Source: Pseudophaeobacter sp965641885 (lineage in GTDB: Bacteria; Pseudomonadota; Alphaproteobacteria; Rhodobacterales; Rhodobacteraceae). Taken from it: DNA of 64,000 nt. Each line of letters begins with the position of its first letter. Position 1 is the stretch's first letter. The DNA lies in the NCBI GenBank assembly GCA_965641885.1, contig OZ282574.1, positions 434,001 to 498,000 of the forward strand, in the 5' to 3' direction. The position numbers were made by a program, and so were the translations under genes. The notes beneath the pieces are model-generated. The model saw only the letters and a program-made list of their open reading frames with translations, was not told where the DNA came from and searched no databases. This document shows, piece by piece, positions 50,283-58,858 of the stretch.

Positions 50283-51376
50283 CAGTTCGCCTCCTTACGC
50301 AAGGCAAGGAAGATCTTCTCAAGCGGGATCCGCACCATATTGTCCAGTGCACCGGTGAAAAGGATCACGAGCGCCTGGATCACCACGATGAGTTCGCGCG
50401 GGATCTTGGTCCAGAGCGCTAGCTCTGCGCCGCCCTGATAGAGGAACCCAAACAGGATCGCGGCAAGAAACACGCCAAAGGGATGGTTGCGCCCCATCAA
50501 TGCGACGGCAATACCAATAAAGCCCGCGCCTTCGGTGGCGTTCAGCACCAGACGTTCGGCCTCACCCATCACATTGTTGATGGCCATCATGCCGGCCAGG
50601 GCGCCCGAGATCATCATGGCAATCATGGTGATTTTCACCGGCGAAATCCCGGCGTAACGCGCTCCGGGCTCTGATTTTCCAAAGGCGCGGATCTCAAATC
50701 CCAGCGCGCTGCGCCAGATCAGCAGCCAGACCACAAAACACGCGGCAACAGCGACCAGCAGACTGACATTGGCCGGGGCCGATTTGGAAAAGGCAATGCC
50801 AAGCGGCGCCAGCAACTCGTGCAGCGAGGGCAGATGGACTGCGTCACCAAAGCGGGCCGACGCCGGATCCATCGAGCTTGCGGGCTTTAGCACATTGACC
50901 AGCACATAGTTCAGCACAGCCGCGGCGATAAAGTTGAACATGATGGTTGTGATGACGATATGGCTGCCGCGTTTGGCCTGCAGATAGGCCGGAATAGCCG
51001 CCCAGGCAGCGCCAAACAGCCCGGCGCCCAGGGTGGCAAAGAGCAGCGCCAGCGTCCAGTGCGGCCAGGGGATGAACAGGCAGATCACGGCGACACCGAG
51101 GCCCCCCAGCATGGCCTGACCTTCACCACCGATGTTGAACAACCCGGCATGGGCAGCAACCGCCACCGCAAGGCCGGTGAACATGAAATTTGTGGCATAA
51201 TAAAGCGTATAGCCCCAGCCATAGCTGGACCCCAAAGCGCCATCGACCATAAGTTTGACAGCCGCGACAGGGTCTTCGCCAATGGCGAGGATCACCAGAG
51301 CAGAGAGGCCAGCGGCGAGCAGCAGGCTGATCAAAGGGATCAACACCACATCGGCCCATTTAGGCATTTTTTCCAT
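50282..51376 (-). CDS. nucleoside-type ABC transporter permease
   Basis: The 364-residue protein resembles YufP-like permeases. It has about ten helices and the motif AHAGLFNIGGEGQAMLGGL, in which the glycine-rich loop meets the ATPase, and ATEGAGFIGIAVALMGRNHPFG. Its stop codon overlaps the following permease gene. Confidence 0.92.
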   Translation of the reverse strand: MEKMPKWADVVLIPLISLLLAAGLSALVILAIGEDPVAAVKLMVDGALGSSYGWGYTLYYATNFMFTGLAVAVAAHAGLFNIGGEGQAMLGGLGVAVICLFIPWPHWTLALLFATLGAGLFGAAWAAIPAYLQAKRGSHIVITTIMFNFIAAAVLNYVLVNVLKPASSMDPASARFGDAVHLPSLHELLAPLGIAFSKSAPANVSLLVAVAACFVVWLLIWRSALGFEIRAFGKSEPGARYAGISPVKITMIAMMISGALAGMMAINNVMGEAERLVLNATEGAGFIGIAVALMGRNHPFGVFLAAILFGFLYQGGAELALWTKIPRELIVVIQALVILFTGALDNMVRIPLEKIFLALRKEAN

Positions 51377-52906
51377 CTACGCGGCCTCCCCCGCGACGCC
51401 GGCCATTAGCAGGCCCAGCTCTTTTTCATCGGTCTGGGAAACGTCACGTTCGCCCATGATCACGCCGTCAAACATCACCGCCACGCGGTCGGCGAGCGAC
51501 AGGATCTCTTCCAGCTCGACCGAGACCAGCAAAATGGCTTTGCCCTGGTCGCGCAGCTCGACGATTTGTTTGTGAATGAATTCAATGGCGCCAATATCGA
51601 CGCCACGGGTGGGCTGGCCAATCAGCAACAGGTCTGGGTTGCGCTCGATCTCACGCGCCACCACGATTTTTTGCTGATTGCCGCCCGAAAAGTTTTTAGC
51701 CGCGAGCCAGGGATCTGGCGGCCGCACATCGAATTTCTGCATCTTGGCTTCGGTGTCGGCACGGATTGCCGCGTTGTCCATCAGCAGGCCCTGCTGGTAT
51801 TCGGGCGCGTGGTGATAGCCAAAGGCGGTGTTTTCCCAGGCGTGGAAGTCCATGATCAGGCCTTCGCGCTGGCGATCTTCGGGCACATGGGCCACGTGCG
51901 ATGCGCGCCGGGCGCGGGCATCAGAGCCAGCGCCGCGCAGCGGCAGATCGCTGCCGTTCAGGCGGATGGTGCCTTCGCCAATGCGCATGCCACCCAGCAC
52001 CTCAAGCAGTTCTGACTGGCCATTGCCAGCCACGCCTGCAATGCCGAGGATCTCTCCGGCCCGCACCGTCAGGTCGATGCCTTTGACGCGTTCAACGCCC
52101 GCCTCGTCCACCACCCGCAGGTTTTCAATTTCAAGCACCGGTTTGCCGGGGGTCGCAGGCACCTTGTCCACCTGCAGCAGCACCTTGCGCCCCACCATCA
52201 GCTCTGCCAGATGCTCGGGGCTGGTCTCGGCGGTTTTGACCGTCGCTGTCATCTCACCGCGGCGCATCACTGAGACCGTGTCGGTGGCTTCCATAATTTC
52301 GCGCAGCTTATGGGTGATCAGGATAATGGTTTTGCCTTCGGCGCGCAGCCGGTCCAGAATGCGAAACAGCTGGTCGGCCTCGGCCGGGGTCAGCACGCCG
52401 GTGGGCTCATCCAGGATCAGGATATCGGCCTGACGGTACAGCGCTTTCAGGATTTCGACCCGCTGCTGCATACCAACGCCGATCTCATCAATGCGCTTGT
52501 CGGGATCCACGTTGAGCTCATACTCGGCAGCAAGCTCTTTCAGGATCTTGCGCGCCTTGGTGAGCGAGGGCATCAGCAGGCCGCCCTCTTCGGCGCCCAG
52601 CACGATATTTTCCAGCACGGTGAAATTCTCCACCAGTTTAAAGTGCTGAAACACCATGCCGATGCCGGCCGCGATGGCGGCCTGGCTGTCTGGGATCTCG
52701 GTTTTGTTACCGTTGATCCAGACCTCGCCTTTGTCAGCTTTGTAAAACCCGTAGAGGATGCTCATCAGGGTGGATTTGCCAGCGCCGTTTTCCCCAATGA
52801 TACCGTGGATGGTACCGGGAGCGACGCTGATCGAGATGTCTTTGTTGGCTTGAACCGGGCCAAAGGATTTTGAAATCCCTTTGAGTTCAATGGCGGGGGC
52901 GGTCAA
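51377..52906 (-). CDS. ABC transporter ATP-binding protein, two nucleotide-binding domains
   Basis: The 509-residue protein has two ATPase domains. The first has Walker A GIIGENGAGKSTLM and Walker B ILILDEPTGVL. The second has a degenerate Walker A (GIAGVAGNGQSEL), the signature SGGNQQKIVVARE and LLLIGQPTRGVD with Asp/Glu replaced by Gln. This asymmetric design is standard for the sugar/nucleoside class. I chose a TTG start at 52906 (LTAPAIELKGISKSFG), which overlaps the preceding TGA and follows GGGAGAG; the longer in-frame extension has no protein-like sequence. Confidence 0.88.
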   Translation of the reverse strand: MTAPAIELKGISKSFGPVQANKDISISVAPGTIHGIIGENGAGKSTLMSILYGFYKADKGEVWINGNKTEIPDSQAAIAAGIGMVFQHFKLVENFTVLENIVLGAEEGGLLMPSLTKARKILKELAAEYELNVDPDKRIDEIGVGMQQRVEILKALYRQADILILDEPTGVLTPAEADQLFRILDRLRAEGKTIILITHKLREIMEATDTVSVMRRGEMTATVKTAETSPEHLAELMVGRKVLLQVDKVPATPGKPVLEIENLRVVDEAGVERVKGIDLTVRAGEILGIAGVAGNGQSELLEVLGGMRIGEGTIRLNGSDLPLRGAGSDARARRASHVAHVPEDRQREGLIMDFHAWENTAFGYHHAPEYQQGLLMDNAAIRADTEAKMQKFDVRPPDPWLAAKNFSGGNQQKIVVAREIERNPDLLLIGQPTRGVDIGAIEFIHKQIVELRDQGKAILLVSVELEEILSLADRVAVMFDGVIMGERDVSQTDEKELGLLMAGVAGEAA

Positions 52907-53256
52907 TCGGGCTCTCCCATGCCTGAAAATCCAATCACACGCAGCAGCCTGTCCTCTGCCAGATCCGCAAAATACTGCCCCCGCACCATGCGTTGGCCGT
53001 CCTTCACAAAATCGACAGTGGCGCGCAGATGGCCGTGATGTTCGCTGAGCGCGACCACCTCGGCTGTGGCACCGGGCATCAGCGCCGTAAACTGGGCAAT
53101 ATAGTCCAGATAGGCGTCGCGACCCTGGATCGGGTCTGGAGCGTTTGGATCGGAGTAGTAAAAATTCGGCCCGATGGCTGCATCTGTTTTGGCAGCACGC
53201 TCCTCGGGCGACGGGGCGCCCCAGGCCGAAAACAAGGTATGAAGACACATTGTCAT
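52903..53256 (-). CDS. NTF2-like (SnoaL-type) protein within the importer operon
   Basis: The 117-residue protein has the nuclear-transport-factor-2 fold pattern: a helical N-terminus, FYYSDPNAPDPIQGRDAYLDY with the conserved aspartates, then beta strands ending MVRGQYFADLAEDRLLRVIGF. Such domains bind small molecules or act as isomerases; the ligand is unknown. It starts about 17 bases after the BMP protein gene and its stop overlaps the ATPase start. A role on the transported nucleoside or base is an inference. Confidence 0.8.
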   Translation of the reverse strand: MTMCLHTLFSAWGAPSPEERAAKTDAAIGPNFYYSDPNAPDPIQGRDAYLDYIAQFTALMPGATAEVVALSEHHGHLRATVDFVKDGQRMVRGQYFADLAEDRLLRVIGFSGMGEPD

Positions 53257-53273
53257 GGCCTGGGGCTTTCTGT

Positions 53274-54272
53274 TTAGAACTTCAGCGCAGGGCAGCTGTT
53301 GTCCGTGTAGTAGGACACAACTTTGATTTCGCCGTCGATGATCTGCTGGCGGGCCTTATCTACGGCCGCCTTCATTTCAGCGGAGACCAGGTCTGCGTTG
53401 TTTTCGTCGAGGGCATAACCAACACCCTCTTCCGCCAGACCCATAGAGAAGACGCCTGCCTCAATGGATTCGCCTGCGGTCATGGCTTCATAGACGGCGA
53501 CATCGACGCGCTTCATCATCGAGGTCAGGACTTTGCCCGGGTGCAGGTGGTTCTGGTTGCTGTCAACGCCGATCGACAGGATGCCTTCGTCAGCGGCGGT
53601 TTGCAGAACACCAACACCGGTGCCACCGGCCGCAGCATAGACCACATCGGCGCCCTGGCTGATCTGTGCTTTGGTCAGCTCAGAGCCTTTGACCGGGTCA
53701 TTCCAGGCCGCAGGGGTGGTGCCGGTCATGTTGGCAATCACGGTCGCATCAGGGTTCACCGCTTTGACGCCCTGGGCATAGCCGCAGCCAAAGTGACGGA
53801 TCAGCGGTACGTCCATACCACCAACAAAGCCAACAGTGTTGGTTTTCGAGGCCATGGCCGCCATCATGCCAACCAGATACGAGCCTTCGTGCTCGGCAAA
53901 GCCAACCTGGCGAATATTTGGTTGATCAAGCCAGGTGACGTCGATCACAACAAATTTGGTGTCAGGATAGTCGGGGGCAACAGAGCTGAGCGGATCAGCC
54001 ATACCAAAGCCCATAGTGACGATTGGGTTCGAGCCAGCCTCGGCAAAGCGGCGCAGGGCCTGCTCACGCTGGGCCTCTGACTGCAGTTCGATCTCGCGGA
54101 AGGTGCCGCCGGATTCTTCTGCCCAACGCTGTGCGCCACCAAAGGCGGCTTCGTTAAAGCTCTTGTCGAATTTGCCACCCAGATCAAAGATCAGAGCAGG
54201 TTCGGCCAGAGCGGCACCAGCGGAAAGGGCCAGCGTGGCTGTGGCGCCCATCAGGGATTTCATCAGCGTCAT
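53274..54272 (-). CDS. BMP-family ABC transporter substrate-binding protein
   Basis: The 332-residue protein has a signal peptide (cleavage near GAALAEPA) and the BMP/Med family opening IFDLGGKFDKSFNEAAF, with the D-x-G-x4-K-x-F-N pattern, and GVDSNQNHLHPGKV. Related proteins bind purine nucleosides; the ligand here is not defined. It is the first gene of an operon with an NTF2-like protein, an ATPase and two permeases. Confidence 0.93.
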   Translation of the reverse strand: MTLMKSLMGATATLALSAGAALAEPALIFDLGGKFDKSFNEAAFGGAQRWAEESGGTFREIELQSEAQREQALRRFAEAGSNPIVTMGFGMADPLSSVAPDYPDTKFVVIDVTWLDQPNIRQVGFAEHEGSYLVGMMAAMASKTNTVGFVGGMDVPLIRHFGCGYAQGVKAVNPDATVIANMTGTTPAAWNDPVKGSELTKAQISQGADVVYAAAGGTGVGVLQTAADEGILSIGVDSNQNHLHPGKVLTSMMKRVDVAVYEAMTAGESIEAGVFSMGLAEEGVGYALDENNADLVSAEMKAAVDKARQQIIDGEIKVVSYYTDNSCPALKF

Positions 54273-54427
54273 TAGGGGTACTCCCGGTTTGTTATTCCCG
54301 CAGTGGCCAAAGGAGGTCGGACTAGCCTAGCAAGGATTGTTTTTAAAAGGTGCGGCAATTTAGCCCTTTGGGTGGGGAGGGGGTCAACTGCTTTTTGACC
54401 ATATGGTGCGAAATCCGCGCAGCGAGC

Positions 54428-54853
54428 CTAACGTAAGTTCTTTCGCATCACGATAGCGTCCACGGATCCAGCATTTTCACGGCTATAGTATCCGGAACGC
54501 CGTCCACAAGCCACGAATCCCTCTGCCAAATATAGATTTTGTGCGGCCCTATTGTCGGCGGCGACTTCTAAAAAGGCAGTGTCAGCCCCGCGCATTTGCG
54601 CCGCCTGTTGCCAGGCCTGCATGGTTTTACGGCCGAGGCCCTGGCGCTGGTGGGCGGGATCAGTGGCAATGGTCAGCAGTTCGGCCTCATCGGCAATGAC
54701 GCGCACCAGCGCAAAGGCACGCGCATCGCCTGTGGCAAAAGCCAGGGGACTGTCGAGCAGAGAGGTGAATTCATCCTCTGACCAGGGCCTGGACTGCGTA
54801 AAAGCTGCGGCATGGATCCGCGCCATTGCTTTTGGGGATAAGGTCTCAGCCAT
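54428..54853 (-). CDS. rimI: ribosomal protein S18 alanine N-acetyltransferase-like GNAT
   Basis: The 141-residue GNAT-fold protein has the acetyl-CoA loop ATDPAHQRQGLGRKTMQAW, FLEVAADNRAAQNLYLAEGF and a C-terminal IVMRKNL. RimI acetylates the N-terminus of S18. Assignment rests on the coupling to tsaB, a common arrangement. The ATG at 54853 overlaps the tsaB stop by eight bases. Confidence 0.8.
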   Translation of the reverse strand: MAETLSPKAMARIHAAAFTQSRPWSEDEFTSLLDSPLAFATGDARAFALVRVIADEAELLTIATDPAHQRQGLGRKTMQAWQQAAQMRGADTAFLEVAADNRAAQNLYLAEGFVACGRRSGYYSRENAGSVDAIVMRKNLR

Positions 54854-55469
54854 CAATCAATTGCGGTGGCAGATCACGGGCCGGGGCCGCATCTGCGGCG
54901 CGCAGATACAGCGGCGCGGGGGCGTCAGTGCAGTGCTGGAAACGCGAGGCTGCGAGTTGGGCAATACGTTGCGCCAGATCTGCAGGAGAGGCCTCAGGCG
55001 CAAAGCTTAGCCCGGCGCTGCGGGCGGCGTCGCGGGCTTCAGACTCAGCCATCAGACGCGGCGCTTCCCCTGGCAGGGCGGCATAGACCTGCGCCCGAGG
55101 GGCAGGCACCGCGGCCAGGCTGCGTGTTGCGGCGCGGGCGTCAAAGCCCGAGATGCCAACCGCCGGAATTCTCAGCCCCAGGGCCAACCCGCGCGCAGCA
55201 GAAACCGCAATGCGGATGCCGGTGAAATTGCCCGGACCCACCCCGACCCCTATGGCGTCCAGATCTGACCAGGTGACACCTGCCTGTGTCAGGATCTCTT
55301 CTAGCATGGGCATCAAGCGCTCTGCCTGCCCGCGCGACCGTTCCTCAAAACGTTCCGCCAGCAGCACATTCCCGCGCACCAAGGCCGCCGTGCAATGCGC
55401 GGCGGAGGTGTCAAAACCCAAAACCAATGGGGCAGAGGCGGATGGTGCTGTGAAGGCGCTGTCTGGCAT
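54846..55469 (-). CDS. tsaB: tRNA threonylcarbamoyladenosine synthesis protein TsaB
   Basis: TsaB supports TsaD in making the t6A modification at position 37 of ANN-decoding tRNAs. The 207-residue protein has LGFDTSAAHCTAAL, the GVGPGNFTGIRI loop, SAARGLALGL, and a C-terminal PLYLRAADA. It overlaps rimI. Confidence 0.93.
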   Translation of the reverse strand: MPDSAFTAPSASAPLVLGFDTSAAHCTAALVRGNVLLAERFEERSRGQAERLMPMLEEILTQAGVTWSDLDAIGVGVGPGNFTGIRIAVSAARGLALGLRIPAVGISGFDARAATRSLAAVPAPRAQVYAALPGEAPRLMAESEARDAARSAGLSFAPEASPADLAQRIAQLAASRFQHCTDAPAPLYLRAADAAPARDLPPQLIDG

Positions 55470-55471
55470 GG

Positions 55472-55915
55472 TCAGGTCTTGTTGTTTGGGGCGTTCAAGG
55501 AAGTGCGGGCCGAGGAGGCAGATCGTTGAAGATCATCCTCAATATGAAGCCAGGGAAGGCGCGATGCCTCGTGGCTATGGAGCTGCGGCGGCAGTGCGGC
55601 GGCTTGGTCCAGGAGGCCAATCGGCACGTATACCTGTCCGGGCAGATAGTCAAAACTGGCTGCAAGAGGTGAGCCGCAGTCAGTGCAGTTCCATCGCGTG
55701 ACACCAGAATGGCGTGAAAATCCGCGTTCCAGCTCAGGTGTCACGCTTATGTCCTTGCTGGCAAAGGCTGCAAAGGCGCTGACTGGCGCCCCAGTCCAGC
55801 GGCGACAGTCGGCACAGTGGCAATAGGCCACTGTTTTTGGGGCCGCACGTAGTCTCAGTTCACATTTGCCACAATAGCAGCGACCAGTGATCGGAAGATT
55901 TGCCTCAGACGGCAA
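55472..55915 (-). CDS. GFA-type zinc protein
   Basis: The 147-residue protein has the glutathione-dependent formaldehyde-activating (GFA) fold, with three cysteine pairs: CYCGKC, CHCADC and CTDC, binding structural and catalytic-type zinc. Many such proteins lack formaldehyde activity, so the substrate is unknown. It ends two bases before tsaB and its start overlaps the NifU-like gene by 11 bases. Confidence 0.87.
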   Translation of the reverse strand: MPSEANLPITGRCYCGKCELRLRAAPKTVAYCHCADCRRWTGAPVSAFAAFASKDISVTPELERGFSRHSGVTRWNCTDCGSPLAASFDYLPGQVYVPIGLLDQAAALPPQLHSHEASRLPWLHIEDDLQRSASSARTSLNAPNNKT

Positions 55916-56468
55916 CTGGACGGACTTCAGTCACTTCCGGGATGTAGTGGCGCAGCAGATTTTCGATACCCATCTTCAGCGTCAAAGTTGACGAGGGGCA
56001 GCCGGCGCAGGCCCCCTGCATATGCAGGTAGACCACGCCGCGATCAAATCCGTGAAACGTAATATCGCCACCATCCTGGGCCACGGCCGGACGCACACGG
56101 CTGTCCAGCAGGTCCTTGATCTGATCGACAATTTCAGAGTTTTCGCCACTATGCTCTGCGTGGCCAGAAGACTGCTCTCCACCAGCGTCAACAATGGGTT
56201 GACCAGACTGGTAATGCTCCATGATGGCGCCAAGGATCGCAGGTTTGATATGGTCCCACTCGATCTCGTCCGACTTGGTCACGGTCACAAAGTCATTGCC
56301 GAAGAAGACACCATTGACGCCTGAAACTGCAAAAATCCGTGTTGCCAGCGGTGATGTCCCTGCGGTCTCAGAGCTGGGAAAATCAGCGGTGCCAGCGTCC
56401 AGAACCGTCTGGCCCGGCAGGAATTTCAGCGTCGCCGGGTTGGGCGTGGATTCGGTCTGAATAAACAT
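55905..56468 (-). CDS. NifU/NfuA-like iron-sulfur carrier
   Basis: The 187-residue protein has the Nfu N-terminal domain (MFIQTESTPNPATLKFLPG at residues 1-19) and a C-terminal NifU domain with the CAGCPSS cysteine pair. It carries assembled Fe-S clusters to target proteins. The long acidic linker between the two domains is a little unusual but common in alphaproteobacteria. Upstream of it the DNA holds small direct repeats (56583-56632). Confidence 0.92.
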   Translation of the reverse strand: MFIQTESTPNPATLKFLPGQTVLDAGTADFPSSETAGTSPLATRIFAVSGVNGVFFGNDFVTVTKSDEIEWDHIKPAILGAIMEHYQSGQPIVDAGGEQSSGHAEHSGENSEIVDQIKDLLDSRVRPAVAQDGGDITFHGFDRGVVYLHMQGACAGCPSSTLTLKMGIENLLRHYIPEVTEVRPVAV

Positions 56469-56582
56469 CTCGGGCCTCCAAATTGCGTCTATGGGATATG
56501 CGCTCCAGGGCGCATCAAGTCAAGGTTTAGAATTATTCTAAATTCATCAGAGCCGCGCTGCAACCCCATTTTTGCCTCTTGG

Positions 56583-56632
56583 ACACTGGCCTCTTGAATA
56601 CTGGCCCTGAGCACTGGCCCTGAGCACTGGAC
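56583..56632. repeat. degenerate 13-bp direct repeats
   Basis: The unit CTGGCCCTGAGCA occurs at 56601-56613 and 56614-56626 with a half copy after, and a looser related unit precedes it. The repeats lie in the 171-base gap between the NifU-like gene and the universal stress protein gene and contain no signal I can name. Confidence 0.6.
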
Positions 56633-56639
56633 TGTGGAG

Positions 56640-57095
56640 CTAGGTGATGGCATCCAGTCGTTCCTTTGACAGATCGCCTGGAACAATTGTGATGGGGACG
56701 GGCAGGCTGCCTGACGATTTGCTCAGCTGTGTCACCAGCGGGCCCGGGCCCTTGCGATCATTGCCTGCTCCAAGAACCAAGACACCGATTTCGGTATCGG
56801 CCTCAATCTGTGCCATTATCTCAGGCACTGCATCGCCCTCACGTATGACCAGCTCCGGGTCCACACCCTGACGGTCGCGCATCCATTTCGCAAAGACTTC
56901 AAAATGGGCGTGGATGCGTTCACGGGCTTCCTCACGCATCACCTCGCCGACACCAATCCAGTGATTGAAATCGTCCGGTGGAATGACCGAAAGGATGGCG
57001 ACCCCGCCTCCGGTTTTAGCGGCGCGCATGGCAGCAAAACGCATGGCGTTCAAGCATTCACGGCTGTCATCCAGTACAACAAGGAATTTGCGCAT
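56640..57095 (-). CDS. universal stress protein family
   Basis: The 151-residue protein has the UspA fold: MRKFLVVLDDSRECLNAM at the start and VLVLGAGNDRKGPGPLVTQL with the ATP-binding G-x2-G-x9-G/S-type loop, then VPITIVPGD. USP proteins bind ATP and respond to stress. I used the Met at 57095, after GAGG. It lies downstream of ilvE with stem-loop element B between them. Confidence 0.87.
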   Translation of the reverse strand: MRKFLVVLDDSRECLNAMRFAAMRAAKTGGGVAILSVIPPDDFNHWIGVGEVMREEARERIHAHFEVFAKWMRDRQGVDPELVIREGDAVPEIMAQIEADTEIGVLVLGAGNDRKGPGPLVTQLSKSSGSLPVPITIVPGDLSKERLDAIT

Positions 57096-57189
57096 TTTAG
57101 GCCTCTGGTTGCTCCGACAGGGATCATGACGCAATAGCGCGCGCGCAACAATAGCTTTGACTCAGAAGCCTGTTTTCGTCCGCACCGCG

Positions 57190-57442
57190 TTTCGCGCGAA
57201 AGAGAGAGGCGGAGCTCTCCCGCCTGTTCCATGGGGATCAAAGATCCCCGTCACAGTTGAGCCTGGCGCCGCTGGCGCGGCGCAGGAGGCTCGTCAAAGC
57301 ACGGTGGCCTCTCTTGTGTTCGCAACCGCGCCGTGCCGCTTGGCACGGCGCTATGCCCAACGGGCGCTGCGCCGCCTTCTTAAGGCGGCGAGGGCGACGG
57401 GCGGGAGCAGATGGGAGTTTATCTCATCCGCCTCGCGGGATG
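57190..57442 (-). repeat. modular stem-loop intergenic element, copy B
   Basis: On the minus strand, after the ilvE stop, the order is CTCCCGCCC, a hairpin with arms CGCCGCCTT/AAGGCGGCG (57370-57390), the box GTTGGGC (reading GCCCAAC at 57355-57361 on the plus strand), and a perfect ten-pair hairpin GCGCCGTGCC-GCTT-GGCACGGCGC (57328-57351). Beyond it are further stems (GGCGCCGC/GCGGCGC and GGGGATC/GATCCCC). The core order matches copy A at 7378-7460. The 347-base gap that holds it (57096-57442) contains no gene that I can support. Confidence 0.65.
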
Positions 57443-58306
57443 TTAGCTGTGGCTCGCGGCCCAGTCCCAATAAAGATCACGCACGCGTTTTGCTATTGGG
57501 CCGCTCTGGTAGGTACACTCATCAAAGGCGGTGACAGGGGTCACCTTACTCATATTGCCGGACATAAAGATTTCGTCGGCCTCCTCAAAATCCTGATAGC
57601 CCAACACGGTTTCATGCACTTTGACCCCATCGGCACGCAGGTTCGCGATGTGGCGCGCCCGGGTAATGCCTGCGAGAAAGGTGCCGTTCGGCACCGGGGT
57701 AAAGACCTCACCATCACGCACCATAAATATGTTGGCCGTTGCCGTTTCCGCGACATTGCCCATCGCATCCAGCGCCAGTGCATTGGTGAATCCTTTGGCG
57801 CGTGCCTCTCGCAGCATCCGGGCATTGTTCGGGTAAAGACAGCCAGCCTTGGCGTTGACCACGGCACTTTCCAGGATAGGTCGCCGAAAGCGGGTTCGGG
57901 TCAGGCTGGCACTGGCGGCCGCTGTCGCCATAGGGATTTCCTCCAGACAAAGCGCAAACGCGGTGCTTTCCGGAGCCGGCGCAATCACCGTCTCATCGCC
58001 GTTGATGGCCCAGTACATCGGACGGATGTAGACCGCCGCCCCCGCATCAAAGCTCTTCAACCCTTCCAGCGCGATCTCGACCATTTCGCTTGGCTGCACG
58101 GTGGGAGCCATCATCAAAGCCTCGGCAGAGGCATTGGTGCGGGCGCAATGCAGGTCCAGATCCGGCGTCATCCCATCAAACAGTCGCGCGCCATCAAACA
58201 CGGATGAGCCCAGCCACATGGCGTGGTCCGCCGCTTTCATCACCGCCAGATCGCCGTCGTGCCAGCTGCCTTGAAAATAGGTGCGGATGTTTTTGCCTAC
58301 GGCCAT
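57443..58306 (-). CDS. ilvE: branched-chain amino acid aminotransferase
   Basis: The 287-residue class-IV aminotransferase transfers the amino group in the last step of valine, leucine and isoleucine synthesis. It has the PLP lysine in AVVNAKAGCLYPNNARML, DAMGNVAETATANIFMV and FMSGNMSKVTPVTAF. A D-amino-acid or chorismate-lyase relative is possible, but IRPMYWA and these blocks favour branched-chain substrates. A run of hairpins lies both before and after the gene. Confidence 0.87.
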   Translation of the reverse strand: MAVGKNIRTYFQGSWHDGDLAVMKAADHAMWLGSSVFDGARLFDGMTPDLDLHCARTNASAEALMMAPTVQPSEMVEIALEGLKSFDAGAAVYIRPMYWAINGDETVIAPAPESTAFALCLEEIPMATAAASASLTRTRFRRPILESAVVNAKAGCLYPNNARMLREARAKGFTNALALDAMGNVAETATANIFMVRDGEVFTPVPNGTFLAGITRARHIANLRADGVKVHETVLGYQDFEEADEIFMSGNMSKVTPVTAFDECTYQSGPIAKRVRDLYWDWAASHS

Positions 58307-58499
58307 GGTTTTTGCCCTCCTGGTCAGATCTGACGAGAAACTAGGAGAGAAAAGGTCATAGGGCCAGACCTTTTTGCCCTTGTCACCTGCCTGGTTTTAC
58401 AGGGGCGCCTGCCTGGAGGAGTGCCTAAGATGCCTCGCTCATATGAGCCATCTGGCAAGCAAGCTGCGAAACATCTTGGGATGTGAGGCCTAGGAACAG

Positions 58500-58577
58500 A
58501 GAACGGAAAGAGAGCTGTCAGGCTCTGCTTCCCGCCCCCTTGCATATGGCAAGGGGGACTTTTGCGTCCCTTTTCAG
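58500..58577 (+). ncRNA. possible small RNA upstream of ilvE
   Basis: On the plus strand a run of hairpins ends in a terminator-like fold: AGAGC/GCTCT, then CCCCCTTGC-ATATG-GCAAGGGGG, then GGGAC-TTTTGC-GTCCC followed by TTTT. The last two stems share bases and so exclude each other. No protein frame covers it. This could be an independent small RNA or an untranslated remnant; expression data would decide. Confidence 0.28.
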
Positions 58578-58719
58578 CCGGTTTCATTGTTTGGGTTTCT
58601 GCGAGGGATCCGTGAGCCAAATTGGCGAATACAGCAGAGACACAGTGCGTAGATTTTCCTGTCTTTAGGCCGGGACTAGCCCCGTGCAGCGCAGACGCTG
58701 GGCTGGCTATATTGTCCTG

Positions 58720-58795
58720 CCGCGCGCGCCGCTAGGCGCGCGCGGGGCCCAACAAGGGTGGTGCATCTTTGATGCGCCGTGTCCCTTGGCGGGAG
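58720..58795 (-). repeat. modular stem-loop intergenic element, copy C
   Basis: On the minus strand, after the ferritin-like gene, come CTCCCGCC, a short hairpin GCATC-AAA-GATGC, the box GTTGGGC (GCCCAAC at 58747-58753 on the plus strand) and a perfect eleven-pair GC stem (58720-58745). The order is the same as in copies A and B. Confidence 0.6.
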
Positions 58796-58858
58796 GGCTT
58801 GGGATCAGGTCATTGCCCGCTCTGCTGGCCAAAAAAGCTGGCTTATCTACTGACCGGT

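Larger units (their letters stand above)
58307..58858. other. long gap between the ferritin-like paa gene and ilvE
   Basis: The gap contains the ilvE upstream region with a small hairpin (AAAGGTC/GACCTTT near 58349-58375), a GCTCATATGAGC palindrome (58437-58448), the structured stretch at 58531-58575, and element C. No protein gene is supported; a 98-codon minus-strand frame at 58324 has a random composition. Confidence 0.55.

Noticed and set aside
58324..58620. A 98-codon minus-strand frame before ilvE
   Set aside because: Arginine- and proline-rich without a domain, and no convincing Shine-Dalgarno sequence. It crosses the candidate plus-strand hairpins.
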